Shown: one piece after another, positions 32,826 through 41,754 of the stretch
Layout of the letters: each line of letters opens with the position of its first letter
Position numbering within the stretch: position 1 is the first letter of the stretch
From: Pseudomonas putida
Lineage (GTDB): Bacteria > Pseudomonadota > Gammaproteobacteria > Pseudomonadales > Pseudomonadaceae
Assembly (NCBI RefSeq): GCF_028682635.1
Contig: NZ_JANHLK010000004.1
Span: 295,724 to 359,723 of the forward strand
Direction of reading: 5' to 3'
DNA length: 64,000 bases
Notes under the pieces: generated by a model
Told to the model about the DNA's origin: nothing
Seen by the model: only the letters and a program-made list of their open reading frames with translations
Database searches by the model: none
Made by a program: the position numbers and the translations under genes

Positions 32826-33416
32826 TTACGCCTTAAGGCCAAACACCTCTTTCAAATGCTGCTCATAACGCGCCACATCGGCTTCGATGTTCGGACGTTT
32901 CATCACGTCCACGCAGAGGAAGGTCGGCAAAGCGGTCATGCCGAGGAATTCGTTGGCCTTGTGGAACGGGAAGTACACCGCGTCCACGCCCTTGGCCTCG
33001 AAGAAGTCGGTCGGGTCGTCGAAGGCTTGCTGCGGCGCGTTCCACGTCAGCGACAGCATGTACTGCTTGCCGTGGATCAGGCCGCCACTGCCGTATTTCT
33101 GCGAGGCGTCGGAACGGGTGCGGCCGTCGCTGGCGTAGAGGCTACCGTGACCTTCGGTGAAGACTTCGTCGATGTACTTCTTCACGGTCCATGGCGCGCC
33201 CATCCACCAGCCGGGCATCTGGTAGATGATCACGTCGGCCCAGAGGAATTTGGCGACTTCTTCGGCGACGTCGTAACCCTCGTCGATAAATGTGGCTTTG
33301 ACATCTACCCCACCGCGATCCAGCACGCTCAGCGCGGCTTCATGCAAGGTGGTGTTGTAGCGGCCATCGGAGTGGGCGAATTGTTTGCCGCCATTGAGCA
33401 ACAGGACTTTTTTCAT
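32826..33416 (-). CDS. mdaB: NAD(P)H:quinone oxidoreductase, MdaB-like, 196 aa
   Basis: A flavodoxin-fold FAD enzyme that reduces quinones by two electrons in the cytoplasm. The sequence has VLLLNGGKQF at the N-terminus, IIYQMPGWWMGAPWTVKKYIDEV, HGSLYASDGRTRSD, and KQYMLSLTWNAP. Length and motifs match MdaB. It is transcribed leftward, away from the ABM gene. MdaB proteins protect against quinone stress; the promoter region at 33417-33580 is shared with the divergent ABM gene, whose family may handle quinones too. Confidence 0.88.
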   Translation of the reverse strand: MKKVLLLNGGKQFAHSDGRYNTTLHEAALSVLDRGGVDVKATFIDEGYDVAEEVAKFLWADVIIYQMPGWWMGAPWTVKKYIDEVFTEGHGSLYASDGRTRSDASQKYGSGGLIHGKQYMLSLTWNAPQQAFDDPTDFFEAKGVDAVYFPFHKANEFLGMTALPTFLCVDVMKRPNIEADVARYEQHLKEVFGLKA

Positions 33417-33580
33417 GGGAGGTCTCGGGAAGGGTCAGGAGTCGGATGGCGGCAGAATAAAGACCTGGCTCGCGCGGAGTAAGCGGCCATTGTGCAAAAT
33501 TCATTTGACCCACACGCAAGAATCAATCGGTGATTGTTGCCTTAGACTAGGGCCGATTCTGAAATGAGGAGTGTTTTCTG

Positions 33581-33895
33581 ATGAGTGAAATGCAAGGTTT
33601 CATCCTGCACGCCAAGACCCGCCCGGAAAAATCCGACGCCTTCGAAGCGTTTTTCAGCGGCTATGTGGAAGCCAGTCGCGCCGAGCCCGGCTGCATCGAG
33701 TACCACATGCTGCGCGACAAGCAGGACCCGACCCTGTTTATCTTCTACGAGATCTGGCAGTCCCAGGCACACCTCGACGTGCACTCGAACCTGCCGCACA
33801 TGAAACAGTTTCTCGAACAGCGCGATGAATACCTGGAGCGGGATTTCGAGATCCGCGCCATTGACATGCTCAGCCCGTCATCCGCTAGCCGCTGA
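33581..33895 (+). CDS. Antibiotic-biosynthesis-monooxygenase (ABM) domain protein, 104 aa
   Basis: A compact ferredoxin-like ABM domain: FILHAKTRPEKSDAFEAFF, SRAEPGCIEYHMLRDKQDP and FIFYEIWQSQAHLDVH. YgiN-like members work with MdaB-type quinone reductases, and here mdaB is the divergent neighbour, so a quinone-related role is likely. GAGGAG precedes the ATG. Its last 11 bases overlap the convergent TauE/SafE gene. Confidence 0.85.
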   Translation: MSEMQGFILHAKTRPEKSDAFEAFFSGYVEASRAEPGCIEYHMLRDKQDPTLFIFYEIWQSQAHLDVHSNLPHMKQFLEQRDEYLERDFEIRAIDMLSPSSASR

Positions 33896-34649
33896 TCAAC
33901 AAATGGCCGCCAAGCAAGCCGAGGCCAATGAAGAACACACGCTTGAACAACACGGCGCTGATCCGCTGGCGCAGCCACTGCCCCAGCCACATGCCGAGCA
34001 CCGCAGGGATCAGCGCCAACAACGATGCACTCAACTCGCCACCGCCGAGAGCGCCGCGCCATAGCAGGCCGGCGGCGAGGGCCAGGGTGGAGACGGTGAA
34101 CGACAGGCCCAGCGCCTGCACCAGTTCATCCTTGCTCAAGCCCAGCGCCTGCAGGTACGGCACCGCCGGAATCACGAAAACGCCGGTGGCCGAGGTGATA
34201 ACCCCCGTCAGCACGCCGCACAGCGGACCCAGCCAACGCTCATTGCGGACGCCTACACGCAAGGTCGGCAGGAACAACCCGCTCAGCGCATAGAGCAACA
34301 ACGCCGCCCCCAATCCGCGCACCACCCAGTGGCCGCCAGCCATGCCGATCCACAGCGTGCCCGCGCCGGTGCCGATGAAAATGGCCAGCAGCATCGGCCA
34401 CAGCCGCTTGATCAAGCCGTGCAGATGGCCGCCGAAGGCCAGTTGCCAGACGTTGGTCAGGGTCGCGGGAATGATCAACAGCGCGGCAGCCTGTGATGGG
34501 GCCATAGCCAGACCGAGCAAGCCCATGGCGATGGTTGGCAGGCCAAGACCGATGACCCCTTTGATCATACCGGCCAGCAGGAAGGTGGCAATGACCAGCA
34601 ATGACAGGGTAAATCCGAGATTTTGGTAGAACGAGGCGAGTGTGTTCAT
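33885..34649 (-). CDS. TauE/SafE-family sulfite/organic anion exporter, 254 aa
   Basis: A probable inner-membrane exporter with about eight hydrophobic helices. The repeated half motif is visible as GMIKGVIGLGLPTIAM near residue 27 and GVLTGVITSATGVFVIPAVPY near residue 148. I start at MNTLASFYQNLGF; the open frame upstream runs through a REPIN and is not coding. It is convergent with the ABM gene and divergent from a LysR regulator at 34855, which may control it. Cargo unknown. Confidence 0.85.
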   Translation of the reverse strand: MNTLASFYQNLGFTLSLLVIATFLLAGMIKGVIGLGLPTIAMGLLGLAMAPSQAAALLIIPATLTNVWQLAFGGHLHGLIKRLWPMLLAIFIGTGAGTLWIGMAGGHWVVRGLGAALLLYALSGLFLPTLRVGVRNERWLGPLCGVLTGVITSATGVFVIPAVPYLQALGLSKDELVQALGLSFTVSTLALAAGLLWRGALGGGELSASLLALIPAVLGMWLGQWLRQRISAVLFKRVFFIGLGLLGGHLLISG

Positions 34650-34750
34650 GGGGCTATCCTGAGCCTGGATTGGCCGGATGAAAATCTGCCATATACTGAG
34701 GGTGCCTCTTGTTTTGACAGAGGCTGGAGCATTTTTTGTGGCTAATGACG

Positions 34751-34819
34751 CCTTCGCGGGCAAGCCCGCTCCTACAGGTTTCACGCATGCCCTTGTAGGA
34801 GCGGGCTTGCCCGCGAAGG
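34751..34819. repeat. REPIN (two inverted REP elements, GCGGGCAAGC variant)
   Basis: CCTTCGCGGGCAAGCCCGCT and its inverse partner flank about 30 bases. This variant (CGCGGGC) differs from the GCGAGC variant of the other REPINs. It sits between divergent genes and is read through by two spurious frames. Confidence 0.88.
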
Positions 34820-34854
34820 GGCCCTTCCAGACGACACATATCAAAAGGCTGACG

Positions 34855-35739
34855 ATGCACTTCGACCTGACCGACCTGCGCCTCTACCTGAGCATTCTCG
34901 ACAGCGGCAACATCACCGCCGGCGCCGCGCGCAGCCATCTGTCACTGGCCGCCGCGAGCGCACGAATCCGCGCGATGGAAGCATCACTCGGTACTGAGTT
35001 CCTGGAGCGCGGCCGTCGCGGCGTAACCCCTACGCCTGCCGGCAAAGCCCTCGCCCAGCACGCCCGTGTCCTGCTGCAACAGGCCGAACGCATGCAGCAG
35101 GACCTGGCTGACTATGCCAAGGGTGTCAAAGGCCAGGTGCGCTTGTTGTGCAACACCACGGCGATCACCGAATACCTGCCGGAGCTGCTCGCCGACTTCC
35201 TGCGCGAGCACCCCAACCTCGACATCGACCTGCAGGAATTGCCCAGCACGCGCATCACCCACGCCTTGCGCCAGGGTGCGGCCGACCTGGGCATCATCTC
35301 CGACGCGGTAGACACCCACTCGCTCGAAACCCTGCCCTTTCGCAACGATCCGCTGGTGCTGATCATGCCGCCCGGGCATCCCTTGGCAGGCGGCGAACCG
35401 CCGAATTTCAGTGATACGTTGCAGTTCGATTACGTGGGACTCACTGCCAACAGCGCACTTGCGGTGTACCTCGAAGAACAGGCGTTGCACGCGGGCATGC
35501 GCATGCAGATCCGTATCCGCGCGGAGGGTTTCGATGGCGTGATGCGCATGGTCGCTCGCGGCGCGGGGTTGGCGATCGTACCCTTGGCGGCAGTCGAACG
35601 CTGGCCGGGGATCGCCCCTTTCAACTGCATCGCCCTGCAGGAAGCCTGGGCCCGGCGCACCCTGCAGCTCTGCGCCCGGGATTTCGCCACACTGCCCGGT
35701 TATGCCAAGGCCTTGCTGCATGCCTTGACTCTCCCCTGA
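34855..35739 (+). CDS. LysR-family transcriptional regulator, 294 aa
   Basis: Starts MHFDLTDLRLYLSILDSGN. The HTH lies at about residues 16-45 (ITAGAARSHLSLAAASARIRAMEASLG), with a substrate-binding domain after about 90. The frame is open back to 34678 but runs through the REPIN, so this ATG is the real start. It is divergent from the TauE/SafE gene, its most likely target. Confidence 0.88.
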   Translation: MHFDLTDLRLYLSILDSGNITAGAARSHLSLAAASARIRAMEASLGTEFLERGRRGVTPTPAGKALAQHARVLLQQAERMQQDLADYAKGVKGQVRLLCNTTAITEYLPELLADFLREHPNLDIDLQELPSTRITHALRQGAADLGIISDAVDTHSLETLPFRNDPLVLIMPPGHPLAGGEPPNFSDTLQFDYVGLTANSALAVYLEEQALHAGMRMQIRIRAEGFDGVMRMVARGAGLAIVPLAAVERWPGIAPFNCIALQEAWARRTLQLCARDFATLPGYAKALLHALTLP

Positions 35740-35785
35740 GGGGCAGAGTCTACCCTCGAGGTTTTCATCTTCGAGGACAGCGGTT

Positions 35786-36361
35786 ATGGGCAAACGAATC
35801 CTGGTGATCCTGGGGCATCCGTCGAGCAACAGTTTTTGCGCGGCCATCGCCGAGCGCTACACGCAATCGGCGTTGCGGGCCGGGCATGACGTGCGCCAGC
35901 TGTCACTCGGAAAAATAGACTTCGACCCCATCTTGCGCGAAGGCTATCAACAGATTCAGCCACTGGAAGCGGACTTGCGCCAGGCCCAGGCAGACATCCT
36001 GTGGGCCGAACATCTGACGTTGGTCTATCCGATCTGGTGGGGCGGGATTCCGGCCTTGCTCAAGGGCTTTTTCGATCGGGTGTTCCTGCCCGGCTTCGCC
36101 TTCAAGTACCGCGAAGGCAAGGCCTTTCCCGACAAACTGCTGCTCGGGCGCAGCGCCCATTTGCTGGTGACCATGGATACACCGCCCTGGTACTACCGCT
36201 GGATACATCGCATGCCCGGGCTGCACCAGATACGCAAGACCACCCTGCAATTTTGCGGAATCAAGCCAACCGCAACCCTCACGTTCGGGCCCGTTCTCGG
36301 GGCCAGCGCAGCGCGACGACAGACATGGCTCGAACAGGTGCAGGCTATCGCCGCCCATTGA
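35786..36361 (+). CDS. NAD(P)H-dependent oxidoreductase, flavodoxin-like, 191 aa
   Basis: A flavodoxin-like fold quinone-reductase-family protein: ILVILGHPSSNSFCAAIAE at the N-terminus (FMN/FAD phosphate loop), HLTLVYPIWWGGIPALLKGFFDRVFLPGFAF in the middle, and MDTPPWYYRW. This matches the family of NQO1-like and KefF-like reductases. A MerR gene begins 59 bp downstream on the same strand, so it may respond to the same electrophile or redox stress. Confidence 0.85.
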   Translation: MGKRILVILGHPSSNSFCAAIAERYTQSALRAGHDVRQLSLGKIDFDPILREGYQQIQPLEADLRQAQADILWAEHLTLVYPIWWGGIPALLKGFFDRVFLPGFAFKYREGKAFPDKLLLGRSAHLLVTMDTPPWYYRWIHRMPGLHQIRKTTLQFCGIKPTATLTFGPVLGASAARRQTWLEQVQAIAAH

Positions 36362-36420
36362 ATGTCCCGGATAATGCCCGGGCCCTTCGGGGGCATTCGA
36401 GGCACTAAAAAGGGATTTTC

Positions 36421-36792
36421 ATGTACATCGGTCAAGTCGCGCGACTCTCGGGAAGCACCGTCAAGAGTATCCGTCACTATGAAGCCATCGGCTTGATACC
36501 CCCGGTGCAGCGCCAGGGCAAATACCGCACCTACTCCCGGCAACACGTCGAGCTGCTGATGTTCATCAAGTGCGCCCAACAGCTGGGCTTCAAGCTCAAG
36601 GAAATGCAAGTGTTGCTGGAACAACACCGGGGCGAGGCCTTTCCATGGGAACGTGCACGAGTGGCCATCGCGCAGAAAAAGCGCGAGCTGATGAACGACA
36701 TCGACGCCCTCCAACAACGTCACCGCGCGCTGGAGACCTTCGAGGCAAGCCTGCAGGAGGCTCAGGACCAGTGCCAGCTCGACAGTCTTTGA
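36421..36792 (+). CDS. MerR-family transcriptional regulator, 123 aa
   Basis: MYIGQVARLSGSTVKSIRHYE is the MerR winged HTH, followed by GLIPPVQRQGKYRTYS and a dimerisation helix to about residue 118. There is no Cys cluster near the C-terminus, so it is not a classical metal sensor. It probably controls the oxidoreductase just upstream. Confidence 0.87.
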   Translation: MYIGQVARLSGSTVKSIRHYEAIGLIPPVQRQGKYRTYSRQHVELLMFIKCAQQLGFKLKEMQVLLEQHRGEAFPWERARVAIAQKKRELMNDIDALQQRHRALETFEASLQEAQDQCQLDSL

Positions 36793-36822
36793 TAACCATC
36801 GGCCGGCAGCGGCATTTCCCGA

Positions 36823-38232
36823 CTAAACCTTGGGCACTGGACTCAGTTCCCCGGCAGCCCTGGGCTTCCTGAAAAACACGCCATAGACCACCGTCAGCAG
36901 CACCAGGAACGGCACACCGAACACCAGGGTCATCTTGAAGGCCTCGGTGAAGTAGGTAGTGATCATCACCGCACCCATCAGCACCAAGCCCAACAACGTG
37001 CTGTAGGGGAACAGGCGCATGCGAAACGACAGTTTTCGCTCGCCGTGGCGCTGGTGATAACGACGGAAACAATAGTGGGTCAGGAAGATCATGAACCAGG
37101 TGAAGATGGCGCCGAACATCGAGATCGCCATCATCAAGGTGAACGAACTTTCCGGGTACAGGATGTTGAGCAACGTCGCCAGGGCAATGCCCGAGCTCGA
37201 CAGCAACAGGGCGTTCAGCGGAATCCCGGTCTTGCTCAGTTTGCCCATGGACTTGGGTGCGTAGCCGCCACGGGACAGGCTGAACATCATGCGCGTGGTG
37301 ATGTACAACTGACTGTTCATCGCCGACAGCGCGGCGATCAGGATCACGAAATTCATCACCCCGGTGGCGCCGGGAATGCCGATGGCCTGCATCACCGTGA
37401 CGAACGGGCTCTGGGCATGACCGGCCTGGACCCACGGCACGATCGCCAGCATCAGGGCGAGGGTCAGGAGGTAGAACACCACCAGGCGCACGATAGTCGC
37501 GCGAAAGGCTTTCTTCACCGCTTGCTCCGGGTCCTGCGCCTCACCGGCAGCCACCGCGATCATCTCAACGCTCAGGTAGCTGAAGATCGACACGATCACC
37601 GCGACCCACATGCCTTGCAGGCCATTGGGGAAAAAGCCGCCGTGGGCGGTGTAGTTGTGCACGCCGTATTCCGGGTTGCCGGAACCGAACACCACGTACA
37701 CCGCGAGGATGATGAAGCCGACAATCGCGCCGATCTTGATGGTCGAGAACCAGTACTCGAAGGTACCGAATGTCTTCACGCTAATGGCGTTGAGCACGAT
37801 CAGCACACTGGAGAACGAGACGATCCACACCCACTCCGGCACGTTGGCAAACCAGTACTTCATGTACATCGCCACCGCCGTCACTTCCGTGCCGACCGCC
37901 AGCACGATCGCCGCCCAATAGGCATAGCGCACCAGGAACCCGGCCAGCGGGCTGACATAGAATTCGGCGTAGGCGCCGAACGAGCCGGAGGTCGAATGGG
38001 CCACGGTCATTTCCGCCAGGCAGCCCATCAACAGCAGCGTGATGATCGCGCCGATGGCGTAGCTGAGCAGCACGCTCGGCCCGGCATACCCGATCGCGTA
38101 GGCACTGCCCATGAACAATCCGGTGCCGATCGCACCGCCAATGGCGATCATGCTCATCTGCCCGGACGTCAGCTGACGCCGCAGGCCCTGCTCACGGTTG
38201 GATATCGTTTCAAAACCGGTGTTATCGGTCAT
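36823..38232 (-). CDS. APC-family amino-acid permease, 469 aa
   Basis: A 12-helix amino-acid transporter (AAT group): GQMSMIAIGGAIGTGLFMGS (helix 1 substrate loop), CLAEMTVAHSTSGSFGAYAEFYV, and FSYLSVEMIAVAAGEAQDPE. It is downstream of oprD-type porin and kynU genes on the same strand, with gaps of 86 and 102 bp, so it likely brings in kynurenine, tryptophan or a related amino acid. The exact substrate is inferred from context. Confidence 0.85.
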   Translation of the reverse strand: MTDNTGFETISNREQGLRRQLTSGQMSMIAIGGAIGTGLFMGSAYAIGYAGPSVLLSYAIGAIITLLLMGCLAEMTVAHSTSGSFGAYAEFYVSPLAGFLVRYAYWAAIVLAVGTEVTAVAMYMKYWFANVPEWVWIVSFSSVLIVLNAISVKTFGTFEYWFSTIKIGAIVGFIILAVYVVFGSGNPEYGVHNYTAHGGFFPNGLQGMWVAVIVSIFSYLSVEMIAVAAGEAQDPEQAVKKAFRATIVRLVVFYLLTLALMLAIVPWVQAGHAQSPFVTVMQAIGIPGATGVMNFVILIAALSAMNSQLYITTRMMFSLSRGGYAPKSMGKLSKTGIPLNALLLSSSGIALATLLNILYPESSFTLMMAISMFGAIFTWFMIFLTHYCFRRYHQRHGERKLSFRMRLFPYSTLLGLVLMGAVMITTYFTEAFKMTLVFGVPFLVLLTVVYGVFFRKPRAAGELSPVPKV

Positions 38233-38318
38233 TTTTATGTCCTCTGAATATTGTCTTTCTTGAAGAGCACGTCTTGGTTTTTACCGGTGGGGATCAGCCA
38301 CGCACAGCAGGAGAGGGA

Positions 38319-39632
38319 TCAGAAAATACTCAGTGGATATTCGATGATGATGCGCACTTCGTTGTTGTCCGTGGTATCGGCCCTCGCCACTTGCGCAGTC
38401 GAGCGCACACTGGCCTGGCGCACCCGCAGCGACAGGTCCCTGGCCTTGCCCGACTGCACGACGTAGCGCGCTTCGATGTCGCGCTCCCAGCGCTTGCCGT
38501 CATCGCCGTAGCGTCCATAAGCGCCGTTGGGGCCACCGTCGTAATGGCTGTCGTCGATATGATCGCCACTGACGTAACGCGACATGAAGCTCAGGCCAGG
38601 CACGCCAAACGGCGCCATGTCCAGGTCATAACGCAGTTGCCATGAGCGTTCGTTGGGGGCGTTGAAATCGAGCACCTGCACCGAGTTGGAGAGGAAAATC
38701 GAAGTGCCCGGCTGCTGGTCGAAACCCAGGTAATCGAACGGCTCATTGCCATCGACCTGTTGATACGCCAGGGTCAATCGATGGGCGCCGAACTTGTACC
38801 CGCTGGCCAGCGACCAGGTGGTGTTGTCGATCCTGCCGGCCAGGCTCTGGCCGTCGTCGTTGGTGCGATAAATATTGAAATCCAGGTTCAGCGACTGGCC
38901 TTCACCCAGGGCAAAGGTGTAGTTGCCGTTGGCGTAGTACTGCCGCCAGATGTCGGTGAATTGCGAACCGTACAGGCTGACGCTCAGTTGATCGCTCAGG
39001 GCGTAGCTGCCGCCCAGATAATCGACGCTGCGGGTTTCCACGCCAGCGTACAGCGCTTTCAGCGCGCCATCGGCGTTGGTCGAATTGCTGTCGTTGCCGG
39101 CGGTGAAATGACCGATGTCCAGTTGCAGGGCCTTGAGCTCATTGCTGGTCAGCTGGAAGCCGGTGGCCACGCTGGTAAACAGGCGCGCATTGCCGGTGCC
39201 GAACACCGGGTTGAGCGGTGTCAGGTTGCCGTACTTGAGTTCGGTGCGGGATATCCGCGCCTTCACCGCGCCACCCGCTTCGGAGTACTCATCCTCGGGA
39301 TGGCCATTGGAATCGACCGGCAGCAAACCCGTGCCCGTGCGTCCCTTGCCACTGTCGAGCTTGATGCCCAGTTGCGCGTAGGCATCGACCCCGAACCCCA
39401 CCGTGCCCTGGGTGTAGCCGGAGCGGTAATCGAGCATGATCCCGTGGGCCCATTCATCCCGGTAATTCTGACCACCTGGGTTGTTGAGGTTGTTGCGGTA
39501 GAAATAGAAGTTACGGTTGGTCAGGGTCAGGCTGCTGTCTTCGACGAATCCATTGCCGGCGGCGGCGTAGGCCATTTGCCCGAGGCAACTGCCGAGGGCG
39601 AGCGACAAGGCGGGCCAGGGGGAGAGTCTCAT
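38319..39632 (-). CDS. OprD-family outer-membrane porin, 437 aa
   Basis: The N-terminus has a signal peptide ending MAYAA and then GNGFVEDSSLTLTNRNFYFYRN, typical of OprD porins. Repeated amphipathic strands follow, with a C-terminal Phe (YPLSIF) for insertion by Bam. OprD members allow uptake of amino acids and small organic acids. Between kynU and an amino-acid permease, it probably admits tryptophan, kynurenine or related aromatics. Confidence 0.9.
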   Translation of the reverse strand: MRLSPWPALSLALGSCLGQMAYAAAGNGFVEDSSLTLTNRNFYFYRNNLNNPGGQNYRDEWAHGIMLDYRSGYTQGTVGFGVDAYAQLGIKLDSGKGRTGTGLLPVDSNGHPEDEYSEAGGAVKARISRTELKYGNLTPLNPVFGTGNARLFTSVATGFQLTSNELKALQLDIGHFTAGNDSNSTNADGALKALYAGVETRSVDYLGGSYALSDQLSVSLYGSQFTDIWRQYYANGNYTFALGEGQSLNLDFNIYRTNDDGQSLAGRIDNTTWSLASGYKFGAHRLTLAYQQVDGNEPFDYLGFDQQPGTSIFLSNSVQVLDFNAPNERSWQLRYDLDMAPFGVPGLSFMSRYVSGDHIDDSHYDGGPNGAYGRYGDDGKRWERDIEARYVVQSGKARDLSLRVRQASVRSTAQVARADTTDNNEVRIIIEYPLSIF

Positions 39633-39734
39633 TCTGCGTGTTCCTTGTTATTGTGATTGCACAGAACTGTTTATCGAGGACGACCGAAGCCCTGCTGCCA
39701 GGAAACCCGGCAACAGGGGTGAATATCGGCGGTA

Positions 39735-40985
39735 TCAGGTGACGCTGTGGCGAACCTGGAATTGCGCTTGCGCCCAGGTTTTTTGATCGAGAATTTCGCC
39801 GAGGATCTGCACCGCGTCCCAGACCTCGGTGAAGGTCGTGTACAGCGGGGTGAAACCGAAGCGCATGATGCGCGGCTCGCGGTAATCACCGATGACGCCC
39901 CGCTCGATCAGGGCCTGGATCACCGCATAACCTTCAGGGTGTTCGAAGCTGACGTGACTGCCGCGCTTGGCGTGCTCACGGGGCGTGATCAACTTCAGTT
40001 CGTGTGCCGCGCAACGCTGCTCGACCAGTTCGATGAACAGGTCCGTCAGGGCCAGGGATTTGCGACGCAGGCTGGCCATGTCGGTCTGGGCGAACACGTC
40101 CAGGCCGCACTCGACCATCGCCAACGAAGTGATCGGCTGGGTGCCGCACAGGTAGCGGGCGATGCCGCTGCTTGGCTCGTAGCGCGACTCCATGGCGAAC
40201 TGCCGCGAATGACCGAACCAACCCGACAGCGGCTGCGCCACCAGATCGCACAACTGCGGATTGACCCAGACAAACGCTTGCGAACCCGGACCGCCATTGA
40301 GGTACTTATAGGTGCAGCCGATGGCGTAGTCGGCGCCCGCCTGATGCAGGTCGACCGGCACCGCGCCGGCGGAATGCGCCAGGTCCCAGATGGCCAGCGC
40401 CCCACACTCGTGGGCCAGCGTGGTCAGGGCCTGCATGTCGTGCATATAGCCGGTCTTGTAATTGACGTGGGTGAGCATCACCACCGCCGTATCCTGGTCG
40501 ATCGCTTGCGGCAGCTCTTCAGGGCTGTCGACCAGGCGCAGGGTGTAACCCTGCTGCAGCATGTCGGCCAGGCCTTCGGCGATGTACAGGTCGGTGGGGA
40601 AGTTACTGCTTTCGGTGACAATTACCCGTCGCGTCGGCGACCTTGTGGCCTGCACACGCAGCGCGGCACTGAGCACCTTGAACAGGTTGATCGAGGTCGT
40701 GTCGGTCACCACCACTTCACCGTCTCGGGCGCCGATCAGCCCGGCCAGGCGATTGCCCAGACGCTCGGAAAGGTCGCGCCAACCGGCACTGTTCCAGCTG
40801 CGGATCAGGCCATTGCCCCACTCCTGGGCAATCACCTCCTGAGCCCGCGCCAATGCCGCGACCGGCCGTGCGCCCAGGGAATTGCCATCGAGATAAATCA
40901 CACCGTCGGGTAGCGCAAACTGCTGGCGTAGCGGCGCGAGAGTGTCCTGGGCATCGAGCGTCAGGCAATCGTTTCTTGTTGTCAT
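39735..40985 (-). CDS. kynU: Kynureninase, 416 aa
   Basis: A PLP enzyme that splits L-kynurenine into anthranilate and L-alanine. Motifs: [11 protein letters not shown] near the N-terminus, [25 protein letters not shown], and [16 protein letters not shown] (PLP Asp). The PLP Lys is in [12 protein letters not shown] start at [11 protein letters not shown], as the upstream extension to 41132 crosses the promoter. Divergent from kynR, with a shared promoter region at 40986-41160. It links kynAB (48 kb) with antABC (43 kb). Confidence 0.93.
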   Translation of the reverse strand: MTTRNDCLTLDAQDTLAPLRQQFALPDGVIYLDGNSLGARPVAALARAQEVIAQEWGNGLIRSWNSAGWRDLSERLGNRLAGLIGARDGEVVVTDTTSINLFKVLSAALRVQATRSPTRRVIVTESSNFPTDLYIAEGLADMLQQGYTLRLVDSPEELPQAIDQDTAVVMLTHVNYKTGYMHDMQALTTLAHECGALAIWDLAHSAGAVPVDLHQAGADYAIGCTYKYLNGGPGSQAFVWVNPQLCDLVAQPLSGWFGHSRQFAMESRYEPSSGIARYLCGTQPITSLAMVECGLDVFAQTDMASLRRKSLALTDLFIELVEQRCAAHELKLITPREHAKRGSHVSFEHPEGYAVIQALIERGVIGDYREPRIMRFGFTPLYTTFTEVWDAVQILGEILDQKTWAQAQFQVRHSVT

Positions 40986-41160
40986 CGGGTGTCCTGTTCT
41001 TTGAAGGTCGTCGCGTTTTTCCGGGCGTTGTCTGGCCCTTTTCTGTGGAGAGATAATGAACGATGCTTTGCAGAATTTTCGTGCAAAGTAAGCGGCCATA
41101 GGGTAGTTGTTTCGCATAAAATTCGAATACAACTCCTATAAACGCGGATTTACACCAGCC
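40986..41160. promoter_or_regulatory. Shared promoter region of kynU and kynR
   Basis: This 175-bp divergent region contains an AT-rich stretch (CATAAAATTCGAATACAA) at about 41116-41133, suitable for an Lrp-type KynR site and for the promoters. No single operator can be fixed by eye. Confidence 0.4.
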
Positions 41161-41634
41161 ATGAATCTCGACTCGACAGACCTGCGAATACTCCATCAAC
41201 TGCAACAGGATGGCCGTATCAGCAACCAGGAACTGGCAGAGAAAGTCGCCCTGTCGCCGTCGGCCTGCCTGCGCCGGTTGCGCCTGCTGGAAAGCGAGGG
41301 AGTCATCAGCGGTTATCGCGCCGTGCTGAATGCCGAGCGGCTGGGGATCGAACTGGAAGCCATCGTCCATGTGTCGTTGCGACAGGACGTCGAGGACTGG
41401 CACGAGACCTTTATCAAGAAGGTCCAGTCGTGGCCGGAAGTGGTCACCGCGTACGTGATCACGGGCGCGAGCAACTATGTGCTGCGGGTCCAGGCGCGCA
41501 ACCTCAAGCACTTCTCCGATTTCATCGTCAACCACTTGAACCGCACGGCGGGGGTCACCGATATCCGCTCGGAAATCGTCCTGCAGAAAATCAAGGAGCG
41601 CGAAGCGTTGCTGGACCTGGTGGTGCGCAAGTAA
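41161..41634 (+). CDS. kynR: Lrp/AsnC-family regulator KynR, 157 aa
   Basis: Starts MNLDSTDLRILHQLQQDGRIS with an AsnC-type HTH (NQELAEKVALSPSACLRRLRLLE) and a C-terminal RAM ligand-binding domain (about 75-150). KynR proteins sense kynurenine and activate the kyn genes. I chose 41161 over the open-frame ATG at 41107, which lies inside the promoter region. Position and family make the assignment likely. Confidence 0.85.
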   Translation: MNLDSTDLRILHQLQQDGRISNQELAEKVALSPSACLRRLRLLESEGVISGYRAVLNAERLGIELEAIVHVSLRQDVEDWHETFIKKVQSWPEVVTAYVITGASNYVLRVQARNLKHFSDFIVNHLNRTAGVTDIRSEIVLQKIKEREALLDLVVRK

Positions 41635-41654
41635 GGGAGCAACGCACTGCTAAA

Positions 41655-41748
41655 CCTGTGGGAGCGGGCTTGCTCGCGAAGAGGAAGTGTCAGATGACAT
41701 CAATGTTCACTGGACCACCGCATTCGCGAGCAAGCCCGCTCACACAGG
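41655..41748. repeat. REPIN between kynR and antR
   Basis: CTGTGGGAGCGGGCTTGCTC with inverted partner CGCGAGCAAGCCCGCTCACA at 41723-41748. The right arm has CACAC in place of CCCAC, an eroded base. It lies between convergent genes. Confidence 0.88.
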
Positions 41749-41754
41749 GTTCGC

